This document shows, in pieces, positions 23,995 to 35,550 of a stretch of 64,000 nucleotides of DNA (positions within the stretch are counted from its first letter, which is position 1; every line of letters starts with the position of its first letter). The position numbers were made by a program, and so were the translations under genes. The notes beneath the pieces are model-generated. The model worked only from the letters and a program-made list of their open reading frames with translations. It was not told where the DNA came from and did not search any database. The DNA lies in contig JBITNC010000001.1 of the NCBI GenBank assembly GCA_050084985.1, positions 133,176,001 to 133,240,000 of the forward strand, given 5' to 3'. The stretch is from Nageia nagi (Eukaryota; Pinophyta).

Positions 23995-25015
23995 GAATGC
24001 ATGATTTTTTTTATCTCTCTAAAGCATTCATTTGTTTATAATTAAGTATTTATCTTTTTCTAAGATAAACTTACACAAATTAAAAATGATGCATGCTTAT
24101 TAATGATGCATACTTAATTTTTTAAGTTATGGTATTGATGCATGCTAAGTACTTTTTTATGTTAAGTTAATGGACTTATGCAAATTATAGCATTTTTTTC
24201 CTTATGGACCTATGTAAAGATTTCCTTTAGGGGTTAGTAAACAAAACCCATTAGACTCTTAAGGTTACAAGTTATGAATGAATGATGTTTAATTTATGCA
24301 CTTTATTTCATGTTTAGCACTTTTGTTTTATTTACTTATGCAAAAATTATAAACATTGAAATAAGCATCCCTCTAAAATGAATAGATTCACATATACATT
24401 CTGCAACATGATTTGTTTGGAGAGCCATGAGGTGAGGATAGGTGGATTAGAGCCTTTAAGTTCAATGATCCAAATGGTAAAAATTTCATACTTCTCAATT
24501 GCCCTTAAGTCCTTTGTTAGTCTAGACATAACTCTAATAGGTGAACAAGCATGTGTGTAATGATACCACATGTCTGCATGTCCATTCAAGGATTATCCTA
24601 ATAACCTAGGAGGACAACTTGAAACCTAATCAAGATTAATAATTTGGCTAATATAATAAACATCATAACCTTGGAAAATAGTAGGTAATTCTCCTTATGA
24701 TAGTATAATACTAACCAAGGTGAACTAGTTGAGGATTGGTAGTACTTGGGCTCCTCTTGTGTTGGCATCCAAGTGAAGGCCCAATTTTAGATAAGAAAAT
24801 AAGCCTCAACAATGTTACTCTTCATATTCAATTCTTGATATGAAAAATGTATTTGGGTACATGGGTTATTATTTGAGTTGTAAAACATTTGCACTTGTAA
24901 ATCAAATCAACCATGTCTTTAATGTTAAAGTTAACATGTATTATTTACTTGGTTAAAACTTAACATATAATGTTGTTTATTAAACCACATGCTTATTATT
25001 TTTCACATTATTATG
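22418..25015. other. Extra sequence between 5' LTR and gag of copia element 2
   Basis: This stretch has no copia features. It contains homopolymer-rich DNA (22440-22790), a pyrimidine-rich zone (about 22980-23470) with many TCTCC and CCCTT runs, and a GA microsatellite at 23951-23991. A minus-strand frame at 24347-24589 has no recognisable motif. It may be one or more insertions into the element leader. Confidence 0.4.
23951..23991. repeat. (AG)n microsatellite
   Basis: An uninterrupted run of about 20 AG units. Confidence 0.95.
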
Positions 25016-25020
25016 TAGAA

Positions 25021-25945
25021 AATGAGAGACTCCTTTTTACCCAAACATATTATTGATGGTTCCAAATTTGAGATTTGAGAACCTCGAATGAGAGCTAAAT
25101 TACAGGCAAGGAAGCTTTAACAAACAATAAATGAGAACCTTGCACCTTCTACATATGAGAAGGCCTAGAGGCTTATAACACAAAGAATGAGTTAGCAACC
25201 TCCATCATATTCCATGTAGTTCCAAATGATGTGCTCCTAATGATTTTCTCTTCAACTTTAACAAAGGAAGCTTAGGATAAGCTTAAGCAAATCTACCTTG
25301 GTTCAAAGTTTTCAAAAAGGTTTACTTTTCTCCAAAAGTTACTTCAATCTCATCAAGGGGAAGATGAAAATGTGGCTATATACTTAAACAAAATCATTGA
25401 CCTAAAGACTCATCTTATTGCTTATATGTACAATTTGATCAATAATGAGTTCATGGTTTTCATCATTCTCCAAATCCTTTCTTTAAACTTTGGTACCTTT
25501 GTGATAGTTATGGAATCAAGGCTTGATGATGAAGAAGAAGTCTTCTCCTTTGAGAACCTTTCTAGTCTTCTATTGAAGCATGAGGAAACTCTTAACAAAA
25601 AGATGTTAATTTCTTCTCCTAAGGATAATAATGTTACTCTTTGAGCAACCAAAACTCCTTTCAATAAGAAGTTCAACCATCAAAAGAAAGCTTATCCTTC
25701 TTCTTTCAAAAGGTTTGAGAAAAGAGGCAATAGTAACAGGAACAATGGTAACAACAACCACTTCAAGCAAAGAGATGGAAAAGACAAAGTAAACAATCCA
25801 TATCCTAAGGAAAAGATTGATGTTAATTGTAACTATTATGGCATTCAATGTCAAAAATAAGTTGAATGCTATAAAAAGAAAAGATAAGAAAAGAACAAAG
25901 GTAATGAAAATGTAAAAAACTTCAAAGGAAAGAAGAATATTCAAG
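25021..25945 (+). pseudogene. copia gag relic (element 2)
   Basis: The frame is broken at the start (IIDGSKFEI-EPRMRAKL, resembling F-x-G-x-N-F-x-x-W-x-x-x-M). From about 25260 it reads clearly as gag: AWDKLKQIY-like text, then GEDENVAIYLNKIIDLKTHL. SRLDDEEEVFSFENLSSLLL and a basic, asparagine-rich segment follow. The zinc knuckle near 25822-25875 has lost its ligands: CNYYGIQCQK replaces the expected C-x2-C-x4-H. Several stops are present. Confidence 0.7.
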
Positions 25946-25954
25946 ATGATTTTG

Positions 25955-26998
25955 CTACAGTGCTCTACTCCTTATTTTGCTTTTTTTCATCTGATTGGAT
26001 TGTTGACTTTGCTTGCACTAATCACCTATACTTTGAAAAAGATAAGTTTGAGAACTTTCACAAGTATAAAAAAGATGAGGTTGTGATAGGTGATAATTCT
26101 ACCCTTGAAGTCCAAGGAATTAGGAGTGTGTTAATTCATAAAAAGGTTCTTGACAATGTGCTTTATGTTTCTAAGCTTAAGATGAAATTTCTCTCCATGA
26201 TATAAGATGCTAAAAAAGGGTACTCTTTTGAGTTTAAATCTCAATCCTGATGCATTAAGAAAGGACTTGCCACTTTGGTTAAAGGATTAGTGAAAGATGA
26301 TCTCTACATTATGGATCAAGTTCCTTCAAATATGTGTCTTGTTACAAGTGTGTGTTTTATAGGCAATCTTTGGCACCAACATTTAGGAAACCTTAACCAT
26401 AAGAGTATTCAACTCATGAAAGACCAAGAACTTATGAAAGGTTTGTCTTTAATTTCTTCTTCAATTGGTCTATACAAGAAGTGCATTCTTGGCAAGATGT
26501 ATAGACAAAAGTTTAAAAAAGATAAGGTAATAAGAGCATCTCAACCTATTCAACTTGTGCATTCAGATTTGATGGATCCATTTCAGACTAAGTCACTTGG
26601 AGGAGCATCTTACATCTTGACCTTCATTGATGACTTTAGTATGATGATCTTTGGGTATCTAGTTGAGCATAAGGATCAAACCTTTAAGAGTTTCAACATT
26701 TTTAAGGCCTATTGAGAATTAAACTAACATTAAATCAAGATGTTGAGATCAAATAATGGGAGAGAATATAATAGCAATGAGTTCAATGTCTATTGCACTA
26801 AGTATGGAATGAAAAGGTAGTTTACAATTTTATACACTCCTCAATAGAATAGTGTTATTGAAAGGAAAAATAGAATAATTATAGAAATGGATAGATGCAT
26901 CTTAGTTAATATTCCTACTTTCTTATGGGATGAAGCTATGAGCATTGCTATTTACACCTTGAATAGGTGTCCCAAAAAAGACATTCAAGGAAAAAATC
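25955..26998 (+). pseudogene. copia protease and integrase relic (element 2)
   Basis: The protease site reads WIVDFACTNHLYFEKDKF, in which the expected catalytic D-S-G or D-T-G is D-F-A. Integrase follows: WHQHLGNLN, where the second zinc histidine has become asparagine, and YKKC in place of C-x-x-C. The core keeps its first D (QLVHSDL) and E (VIERKNR), while the second D is replaced (LRSNNGREY). TLNRCPKKDIQGKNP marks the end of the integrase before the deletion point. Confidence 0.8.
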
Positions 26999-27012
26999 CT
27001 CTTTTTTTTTAT

Positions 27013-27240
27013 TTCTTCAAATAATCAATCAACTATTTTTTTGGCTAAGAATCCTATTTTTCATTATAGAACAAAACATATGGAAATCCATGCCCATTTT
27101 ATTAGGAAGAAGGTTCTTTATGGCATCATACATCTATAGTATTGTCCATCCACCTTGAACTCTGCCGATTTGTTCACCAAGCCCCTCTTGGAAGCTCAAT
27201 TCTATAAGCTTAGGGATGTTATGGGGTTGGTGAAGTTGTT
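27013..27240 (+). pseudogene. copia RNase H C-terminal relic joined to integrase
   Basis: Immediately after integrase, in a T-rich stretch at about 27001-27015, the frame becomes NNQSTIFLAKNPIFHYRTKH, then IHAHFIRKKVLYG, then STLNSADLFTKPL. This is the last third of copia RNase H, normally about 800 codons further on. Everything from the linker through reverse transcriptase and early RNase H is missing, so a single internal deletion is likely. Confidence 0.8.
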
Positions 27241-27971
27241 CTCAAGGGGAGTGAAGTTTGAATTCTTATGTTGAATTCATGTTTGTGATGATAATTTCAC
27301 CCCTAAGAGGATTTCATGCTATATAGCATTGATTTTGTTGTGCACCTTCATGGTAAGTTCACTCTATGTGAGGAACTTGTACAAATTTTTAAAGCAAAAA
27401 AGATTGGCCAATATAGCACTATTTAGTTATCCATGTGTGAGGAACTCTTGTGTGTTTTTTGACATTATTCAGTTATCCATATGTGTGGAACTTGTATGTG
27501 CATGCTCTATTTTGTAATGATAATCAACACATGTTTTTATATATAGTAGGTGACTATGAGTTTTGGCTTAGCATCTTCATGATGATTTATAGTGCACCAT
27601 TGATCAATTCATGATGGCATTTGTGTAATTCATATATCCTTGTTGATATGAATATGTTACATCTAATTGATCCTGTTATTCAAAATACTTATGACTTGTA
27701 GGTTCTTTTGATATTGTAAGTTACTTACTTCAAGTATGTAGGCTCTTGGAGACTCTTCATGACTTCCAATTGGATGACTACTTCATGTACATTAAAACTA
27801 GTTGTAGTTAATGATTGTATTTGGTAAAGTAGTGAGTCTCAAACTAGATATTTATTACTTTACAAATATGTAAAAAGTTTTCATCTCTGTTGTATTTTTT
27901 TGAAGGAGAACTCTCTTATTTTCTCTCCTTCTCTCTTATTCGCTTTATCCCAATATTGCATTAAGGGAGAG
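27241..27971 (+). other. 3' untranslated part of copia element 2
   Basis: No coding signal. A degenerate direct repeat of about 55 bp (TTATCCATGTGTGAGGAACT near 27428, TTATCCATATGTGTGGAACT near 27472) lies here. The last bases AAGGGAGAG (27963-27971) act as the polypurine tract. Confidence 0.6.
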
Positions 27972-28457
27972 TGTTGGAATGTATAATGCATTATTGTAAT
28001 AGTTTTGTAATAATACTCTATGTAAGTTCAATAATACTTAAGGGTATAATTTGATACTTTAAGTATTTATATGAATATGATAATGTTACTTTTCCTACAC
28101 TCTATGTCATGAGCATGCCCCTTGGGTAAAAGGATGTGCATGTTATGCTTTTGTACATTGGGTAAAAGGGTTATCTAAAGAGGGATTTTGGCCTATAAAT
28201 AGAAGGCTCCCTCTTTGGATCATACACCAATTTATGTAGTAAAGCTATACTATAGGATAGTGTTTGAGATGTTAGAAAAATTGTAAGAGATTCATGTTTG
28301 TGAATGAAGTAAGATCTAGTTAGTGGATGTATTTTTAGTTGGAGGAACCAGTTACATATTGTGGTATCTTTGTGAGATTGCTTTGTGAGTTAATTAAATG
28401 TGTATTGTGAGCTTTCATGTGATCTTGGGATTTTCTAGTTGTTCATTTTATAGTTCA
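27972..28457 (+). repeat. 3' LTR of copia element 2
   Basis: Follows the polypurine tract directly, starts TGTTGGAATG and ends TAGTTCA. It carries TATAAATAG at 28194-28202 within the shared promoter-like context GGCC...AGAAGGCTCCCTC. Confidence 0.8.
28194..28202 (+). promoter_or_regulatory. TATA box in copia 2 LTR
   Basis: TATAAATAG matches the plant TATA consensus. The 5' LTR has TATTAATAG at the same place (22151-22159). Confidence 0.5.
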
Positions 28458-29334
28458 ATTCTCTAATCCATCCACCCTAATGTTAGGTATAATACATGCA
28501 CCAATTGGGGATAAGCCTAATCGATGATCGATCAGCCCACTAGAACCACAAAATAGCAACATGTTAGATGAATTAGACCCTAAAACATAGAAAAATGGGT
28601 GTGATTGAACTAAAAATGAAAATTCCCTCATCCAAGCTAGCATGTTGACAATAGATATTTTTTTATTTTTTATTTTGTCCATTTAAAATACCATGTAGAT
28701 GTGCAAAGTTAGGGTTCTCCACTATGGGATCCTCACCCATAGTAGAAGAATAAGTTGAGGTATAATATTATTATCTAATATATTAGGTATTCATGGTAAA
28801 ATTGAAAAAGTAATAAAAAATAAATGAAGTAATGAAATTTACCTTCATCATAGGTTGATAGAATCTTGACTTAAAAAAGTGTTAATTGCTAAGAAGTTAT
28901 CTTTTAGCTACTTCAAAGAATGTAAATACAAGAAGAAACATACATCCACATAAAACTAAGTAACAAAAAGATTAGAATAAATTGTAGTCATTTTATTAAT
29001 GGATTTCAAATAATTTTATAGAGAAATTGTAAGGAAACTCTCATAAGCTGCAACACTAATTAATGCATGGTGATCCCCTTTGATTTTCTATAATATGTCT
29101 AAATAAGTATCACAAATCAAAATAATCTAACTTGAGCATCGCCATCTATCTTCAAGATAATATAAAAGAAGAAAACAATGGTAAGAAAAGGAAAGAGAAA
29201 ATAAGGAAAAACTACAAAATGCTTAAAGATTAGGATATATCCTATACCTTAACCCAAAAATCTGGACTCTAAACTCCTTTAAATGTGTCCTTTATTATTT
29301 TATTTATAGTTTTATTTGGTGTATCTTGTGATGA
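28458..29334. other. Unassigned sequence
   Basis: No gene or clear repeat. The block TGATGATCCATTTTATCATGAT (29324-29350) recalls the minus-strand LTR start at 55680-55702. Confidence 0.45.
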
Positions 29335-30058
29335 TCCATTTTATCATGATAACACACTTCATTTAACCCTCCATGCATAAGGGTCATTGGGGCATGCCTA
29401 TCATGACATGCCATGGCCTTGCATGTGATGTGGAGTTAATTGAACTTTGTTTATTTTAAATGCTTTTCAATGTTCAATTAACCATGGTTTAAATAGCATT
29501 TGATTAGTCTACTCTCAATATTGCTTGATTATCCATTAACTAGATTCAATTAGACATCATGTCAATAATGTTCAATTAGCCCATAATGTCGAATGACTAA
29601 TTGGGCTAAGCATCATTTGATTAACCCCCTGATATCAATGACATTCGATTATCTCATGCTTGCCATGTTGAACATATATCTCACATATCAAGGATATCAT
29701 TAATATCTTATACTAATCATACTATGTTTATGTAGTTTAAATATAGGTCAATTAACCCATACATCATATCACCCCACCTCTAGTTTTGAATGTTGCCAAC
29801 CATTATACTTGAACATGCTAATACCAAGGTTAATCAAACTTCAATTAGATCACTATATTTAATGCCTAGGCTAGTCGAATTATATTCATTGGGTTCATAC
29901 ATAAGTTGATTAACCCATACATCATATCACCTAACCTCCATTTTGAATGTTGTCAATCATCGTACACACATTTGTTAATGTAGAGGTTATTCAAACTTCA
30001 ATTAGAATCTATACACAAGTTTATTAGCCTCTAACCCATATGCTTAAACATGTGCAAA
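29335..30058 (+). repeat. Long inverted repeat, left arm
   Basis: Read forward, this block matches the reverse complement of 43810-44490. Both carry GGCATGCCTATCATG, the phrase ATATATCTCACATATCAAGGA and repeated AATTAACCCATA elements in the same order. Each arm holds an internal duplication with a period near 158 bp (GATTAACCCATACATCATATCACC at about 29750 and 29909). Visible homology begins at about 29362 (TTTAACCCTC). Arms of this length could be terminal inverted repeats of a DNA transposon, or two repeat copies in opposite orientation. Confidence 0.75.
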
Positions 30059-30556
30059 GATCCAATAGTTACTTATGCAGTTTAAATGAATTTTGATTAA
30101 CCCACCTTTATAAATCAAAAGCTAATCATTTTCATTTGCATTATTTTGTGCATGCTTGAACATGGTGTTGCAGGGAGCTCTTAAACAAGTAGTGAAGATC
30201 AATACCACATAGGCTTTTCCAATTCTTGTGCTATGTTTATTCATTTTGTAGTACATGAATGTTCAAGCATGCCATAGGTTTTTTTTTATATATGTATTTT
30301 TCTTGTTGCACTCTATGAAAGTTTGCTTCTTATAGTTTGTCAAAAAAATCTTGTAGTTTTTTTTACATATGTATTTTGCATCACCTATTTTGAATAATTG
30401 TGATCATTGCATTCCATGATATTACATTCTATGTGTTTTGCATTTTCTATTTCTCAACTATCCTCTTCTCAAATCTAAAAAATACCCAAACTTGGGTATC
30501 TTGTTGTGCTCCACACTTGGGTATTTGAAAAGGCACCTTCAAAATAGTTTGCATCA
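30059..30556. other. Unassigned sequence
   Basis: AT-rich, with no recognised feature. Confidence 0.5.
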
Positions 30557-30905
30557 CTAATAATAATATCCACAAGAACATTCACCATACTTCAAATTAT
30601 TTAATTAGTTCAAATCCCTCACAACACTATCCCTTGCAATAATCTTGGATATAAACTTGGTTGCAATAATGCATTCATTACATACTCAAAGATTCTTCAC
30701 AACTCTAATAAAAATTCTAAGGGGAGTCTTCATCGTTAGCCTCGACATCTCATAACATAGGTATTGTATTTGGAATATACATTATTTCCTTCATCTTACT
30801 TGATAATTTATCCAATTTTCCATAGATGTCCTATGTTTTTTGGTGTGATATATCTCATACAAGAAAAGCATGTACCCTTTTGTCATTTAAAAGTATAAAT
30901 AGTTA
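30557..30905 (-). pseudogene. DYW-class PPR pseudogene, C-terminal end (copy A)
   Basis: DYW-type PPR proteins edit organelle RNA with a C-terminal deaminase-like domain. On the minus strand from 30905 this piece reads KRVHAFLV-DISHQKT-DIYGKLDKLSSKMKE, the normal E/E+ to DYW junction. It then jumps from DVEAND to IRVVKNL. The segment that carries the H-x-E zinc site (HSEKLA in intact proteins) is deleted. The later C-x-x-C is present (CNEC), then ATKFISKIIARDSVVRD and ECSCGYYY followed by a stop at 30557. The terminal D-Y-W is thus Y-Y-Y, with the stop in the normal place. Two in-frame stops confirm decay. Confidence 0.85.
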
Positions 30906-32779
30906 ACACAAGCCTTCAAAATCCAATTTTGGCTACAAATATGGCTTTCAAGTTCCAAGGTTCAATAACATATTCATGTCATGAAATTTAATATATAAAA
31001 ATTTCTAGGGTTCACTTATTCTAAATTTACCCATGTGGGATCATGAAAACCCTACCAGAAAATGAATTCAATTATTAGGGTTTGTTGCTACTATTATCTT
31101 TTAAAATTTAGTATTTTATTGTAACTATGCGAATAAGAAAGTAAGTCTTTGAACAATGGAAATTAGGCAACATGAGTCATTTGTGAAGGAGATATTTGTT
31201 GAAATGAGTAGACTCTTCATTTATCTTGGCAAATAAAATCTTTGAAAATAATATGAAACTTGTTAATAACTCATAGGTGATCCATCAACAACTTTCAAGG
31301 GGTTATAAATTCATGAAAAACCAATAAAAAAAGTGGGAATTCTTTTTTTTTTAATATTTTTCTTGCTCTTTTAGCCAATTTTTTCAAGTGTTACCTTAAA
31401 TAGAGGGAAGAAAACTCTACCTTTTGGCAATTTCAAGGAAGATTCATGCTACTTTGCTATAATCTTCATAATTTATAATGTATATTATATTTTATCTTTG
31501 ATTTTAAGTATCTTTCATACATGTTGCATAAATTAATTAAGATTCAAAAAATTCTACTAGTCTATTAAAGAAAAAATGTTGCATAAATTCATTAAGATTC
31601 AAGTATCACATTGAGAGGTTGCTCAATTTTCATAAATCAAATGAAAATTCAAGTGTTGAATTATGTCCATTTTTGTGTCTTTTAGGTTTATTATGCTATT
31701 CCATTTTTTTTAGTTTTAGTAATCCCCTTTTATTTCTTTGGTTTATAACAATAGGTGCACATAAATATTTATTTAACATGTGAAAACAAAATTGTAGTGG
31801 TGTTTTCAACATTACAAAGACAAAATTTGGAAAGACTATATGTTTTCCAATAATAGTAGTCAATCTCCAAAGCCAAACGTAGCCAAGCTTATGGTTCCCC
31901 AAGTGTTTGTTTTGATTGATTTGGGAAGATTACTAGAGAGTTTGGTTAACATAAAAAAAAACTTATTAGTTTAATCTTAATTACTCATTATAATTGACTT
32001 AGTATGATTACTAGTAAATATCTTAGTCAATATTAAAGAAGTTTTTAACTTGAATGTGATTACTCTATGATTGAGTTGGTCTATACTATGATCTAATGAA
32101 TGCTTGTATGATTATATATTTTTAGAACATGTGAATTTGGAATTTAAACATTAAATGGTAAATCTATACTAGTAAATAAGTGGCCTTGTTGTGTTGTACT
32201 CCTTGGTTTGGTGCTTTTAAAGAGATCAAAATAAGAATCCCTTCTCAACATATTTTCACAATCTCTATTTTATAAGATGCTTCTTCATATTGTATTTCCA
32301 AGAGAGATAATCATTAATTCTTGAATACACTCATTAAGGTTATAGAACTTATGAGAATCTTATGGTTTCATGGGAGTATAATCATCCAATTTTGAATTTC
32401 ATATCTTATGAGTTGGTGCATTCCTAATATCCTATAATTCCATACATTGCTCCAAATTTTAGCCTTTATCATCCTTATTGTTGAAATTTTAGATTAATAT
32501 TTGACCAAAAATTGCCTACTTTTCCTTGAATTTATATTAATATTTGGGATTCTAATTAACCCCTTAATGTCAACTTACATGGGCACATAATTGCCAACTA
32601 TGTGTCACCTTAGCATAAAATAGTAATAAACAACACAACACAAATGATGAGTGAATTGGAACCTGAACTTTTGTGTACTAACCCATTAAATGTGTGGGTA
32701 TCATGGTCACACCTAAAAGGATCATTACTTAAATTTTTTAATCTGATAGATCTTGGAGAAGAAAATCAAGCCTCTATTA
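30906..32779. other. Unassigned AT-rich sequence
   Basis: No coding region recognised. A minus-strand frame of 68 codons at 31696-31902 has no known motif. Confidence 0.5.
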
Positions 32780-33490
32780 GTTCATTTTTTACCAAGTTAG
32801 ATCCCTCACAACAATGTCACTTACAACAATCTTCAATATAAACTTGGTTGTAGTGTGGAAGTCATTGTATACTCAAATATTCTTCACAAATCTAAGAATG
32901 GTTCCAAGGGGGAGTCTTTAACAACCTAAATGTAATTTCAAAATTTTCACTATGCTGGCAGAGGAGCAATTCTTCACATCTTGTAACACAGGTATTGTGT
33001 TTGGAATATACCATATTGCCTTCATCTCATTCGATAATTTCTCCAATTATACATATATGTCCTATGTTTTTTGGTGTGATATGTCTTGTACAAGAAAAGC
33101 ATGTACCCTTTTTTCAACTTCAATCCAACTACATCCAAGTATCTTCCTAATTCCTCTATATTTCGTCAATGGCATTACTCTTAGAAAATCATCATCAATT
33201 GCCTAATTTAGCATAAATATATGAAAGAATAAAATAAGATGAAGTATTTTTAGGCTCTAACAAAAAAGGATTATTGCCACAAATTCCTTTATTCATACAT
33301 TCTTATGTGATCTACAAGCACCAAGCAAATTGTGCATTCTTCCAAATTTTGCATACATGTCTATTAGAATACTCTCAACCTTAACATTCAATGAAATACT
33401 ATTTTCAATTGTATCTACTTAAAAGTATCTAGATTCATAGGTTTTAGAGTTATTACTTCAATTGAAAATAGTCATGATGAAATTTTTAGG
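32780..33490 (-). pseudogene. DYW-class PPR pseudogene (copy B)
   Basis: Read on the minus strand from 33490, a PPR unit gives SILIDMYAKFGRMHN. This is joined directly to LLGACRSHKNV, so the part between (the rest of that repeat and the E-domain start) has been deleted. A decayed E domain leads to GCSWIEVEKRVHAFLV and DISHQKT, then LCQHSENFEITFRLLKTPP, which keeps the H-x-E of the deaminase. The C-x-x-C site is destroyed (VYNDFHT where VCGDCHT is expected), and the sequence ends at VVRDLTW. It is related to copy A over about 350 bp, with different parts missing. Confidence 0.85.
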
Positions 33491-34569
33491 TTGATAAAGT
33501 GATTGTTTCTCACAACAAGGATCTGAATCCTATTAAATTGAATTTGGGCATTGGGGCTTATTGTATAGAGGTATGAATGGATCAATAAAATTATATTTTT
33601 GAAATTAGTTCCTTTTCTATCAGATAGATTTGAGTTACTTCTTAATTTTTGACATAATTATTTTGGCTTATGAATTATTTGATATATTTCATAATTTTTT
33701 TATTTTACTTGAATTTTAAACAATAATACATTTTAATTCTTTTATTTATGTATAATTGAAAAGTCAAAAATTTGACAATCATTAGGAATTTAGATTTCTA
33801 ATGTTTATAGAGAGATCTTGTGCTTGGTGATCCCAAAAGTGCCCAAATAGGGCCTCATTTCCTTAATATACATTGAGACAAGGACTAACTCATCTTGTTT
33901 ACAATAAACAACAAACTCTTAGTGATGGAATGGTTTATAGTCCTTATAGCAATGTTACTTGCAATAGTCATGGAGATAACTTGGTTGTAGTATCACAAAT
34001 CTAAAACAAACTCTAATAAAATCTTTTTTAGTTATCCCCTAGTAATCACTAAATGAATACTACCCATTCTTGAAGTGGTAGAAAGGATTGATATCCTTAA
34101 AATAATTTTGGCAATTATCTCTTACTCTTTAGTTCCTCATAATTGAAAAATAAATAAGCACAAAACTGTAAGTTGGAAGGATCTAAAATTGCTTTATAAC
34201 ATACATAAATTCTTTCAATTAAGGAGCCTAAAATTGTTTATCAAGATGCAAAGAATGAATCATAATGAAAAGGACTTATAATTGTATAAAAACATCCAAT
34301 TGTATACACTAAAAGGAATGCAATTTAATTGATAAAATTCTTCATCGAATGGCATGCTCAAGCTGTGAAATGACTACAAAGTATGCATAAGATATATTGA
34401 ATGGGTCTAAAATATATTTGAAAAAATGATCAGGTCATATGTATTAGGAAAGAATTATTAGAAAATTATATAAATTATTTATACTAAAGAGGGGTCCTTT
34501 AGTTTATTAACAACATGCCCCATTTGTATGTAATAGATTTGTACAATATATATATATATTGAAGATCTT
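33491..34569. other. Unassigned AT-rich sequence
   Basis: No gene or ordered repeat recognised. A short TA run lies near 34543-34558. Confidence 0.5.
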
Positions 34570-35000
34570 ACGAACTATTTGAAAAAATGTCTAAATATTT
34601 TCATTTGAAAGGATCTAGAAATATATTTGACAAAATGTTTTTCTTTGGAAATACATGATACAAATGTAGTTTCATGGATTGCAATATTTGCTAGTTGTAA
34701 AAAAATGGATTTTCTTAAGAGAATCTAGAGACTTTGAAACAAATGCAATTTATTATGTGTAAAGATAATCCCTACAAATTTTTACAATAGTCTTCCAACA
34801 TGTGCCATTGTGGGAGTCTTTATGGAAGGTATGTTCATTCATTAAAGAGTATTTGAAAATGGTTTCTCATTGAATATTATGGTTGTGAATGCCTTGATAG
34901 TGAGTGACCTAATAGACATGTATGCATAATGTGGGAGAATATGCATGGTCCATAAAATGTTTGATAAGATGTATGATGTCATTCTAAGAAAAGTTGCAAC
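34570..35000 (+). pseudogene. PPR pseudogene fragment, plus strand
   Basis: The frame shows ELFEKM, then SRNIFDKM, VVSWIAIFAS, then (after frame changes) LPTCAIVGVFMEG, VFENGFSLNIMVVNAL, LIDMYA-CGRI and HKMFDKM. These are consecutive blocks of about two to three PLS repeats in normal order. Stops and shifts interrupt it. It lies between two minus-strand PPR pieces. Confidence 0.75.
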
Positions 35001-35213
35001 TAAATGAACTTAATTTCAAATTCCAAGTACTCAATATCATGGTTTGCAGTCTACTATACTTCTAATAGTCTCAAAAGGTTTTACCAATATAAGGGATCCT
35101 AGTACACCATTTTAGATAATTCTTCTCTATTTGGGTCAAAAAAGAAAATTTTCTTTATTATTTATACATTTTTTAAGTTCATATAAGCTTTTTTTCATTA
35201 CATAGAAGAAAAA
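35001..35213. other. Spacer between PPR fragments
   Basis: No feature recognised. Confidence 0.4.
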
Positions 35214-35525
35214 TTATGTTGTTAGGTTTGGATCCCTAATGCTTCATCCATGTCCTTACTCTTTGAACACATATCCACACACATAATTCAAGTTTTATGG
35301 ACATCTTGAAAATGAAGTTCAAATCTTACTCAAGATATCCTACATATCCAAGAAGGTCAACAATGCATGCATAATGATTCATCCTAGGAATAATGTGATA
35401 AGGGCCACTCATGCCATTAAAATATTTATAGTCCTTATACACTAGAGGTGCATGGTTGCATGCAAGTAGAACATAAACAAATATTATGTTATTAGGTGTG
35501 GATCCCAAGTGCTTCGTCAATGTCC
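35214..35525 (-). pseudogene. PPR pseudogene fragment, minus strand, with duplicated edge
   Basis: The minus strand from 35520 to 35326 reads GSTPNNIIFVYVLLACNHAP, then DYKYFNGMS, YHIIPRMNHYACIVDLLGYV. This is the last PPR repeat and linker before the E domain (x-PN-x-x-TFV-x-VLSACSHAGLV, YHI-x-P-x-x-EHYACMVDLLGRAG). A 60-bp part of it (about 35488-35550) is repeated at 35214-35275. In protein order it precedes copy B at 32780-33490 on the same strand, so both may derive from one gene separated by inserted DNA. Confidence 0.8.
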
Positions 35526-35550
35526 TTACTCTTTAAACACATATCTTCCA

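Larger units (their letters stand above)
21929..28457 (+). mobile_element. Second Ty1/copia element, internally deleted and with extra sequence
   Basis: Two direct repeats of about 488 bp (21929-22417 and 27972-28457) start TGTTGGAATGTATAATGC and end TAGTTCA. Between them lie copia gag, protease, integrase and the end of RNase H. Reverse transcriptase is missing. Gag starts about 2.6 kb after the 5' LTR, which is far for copia, so other DNA probably sits in the leader. No primer-binding site is visible after the 5' LTR, and flanking bases show no clear target duplication. Confidence 0.75.

Noticed and set aside
32952-33206. 84-codon plus-strand open frame
   Set aside because: It overlaps the minus-strand DYW PPR relic, which has a specific family match, so the plus frame is a shadow.
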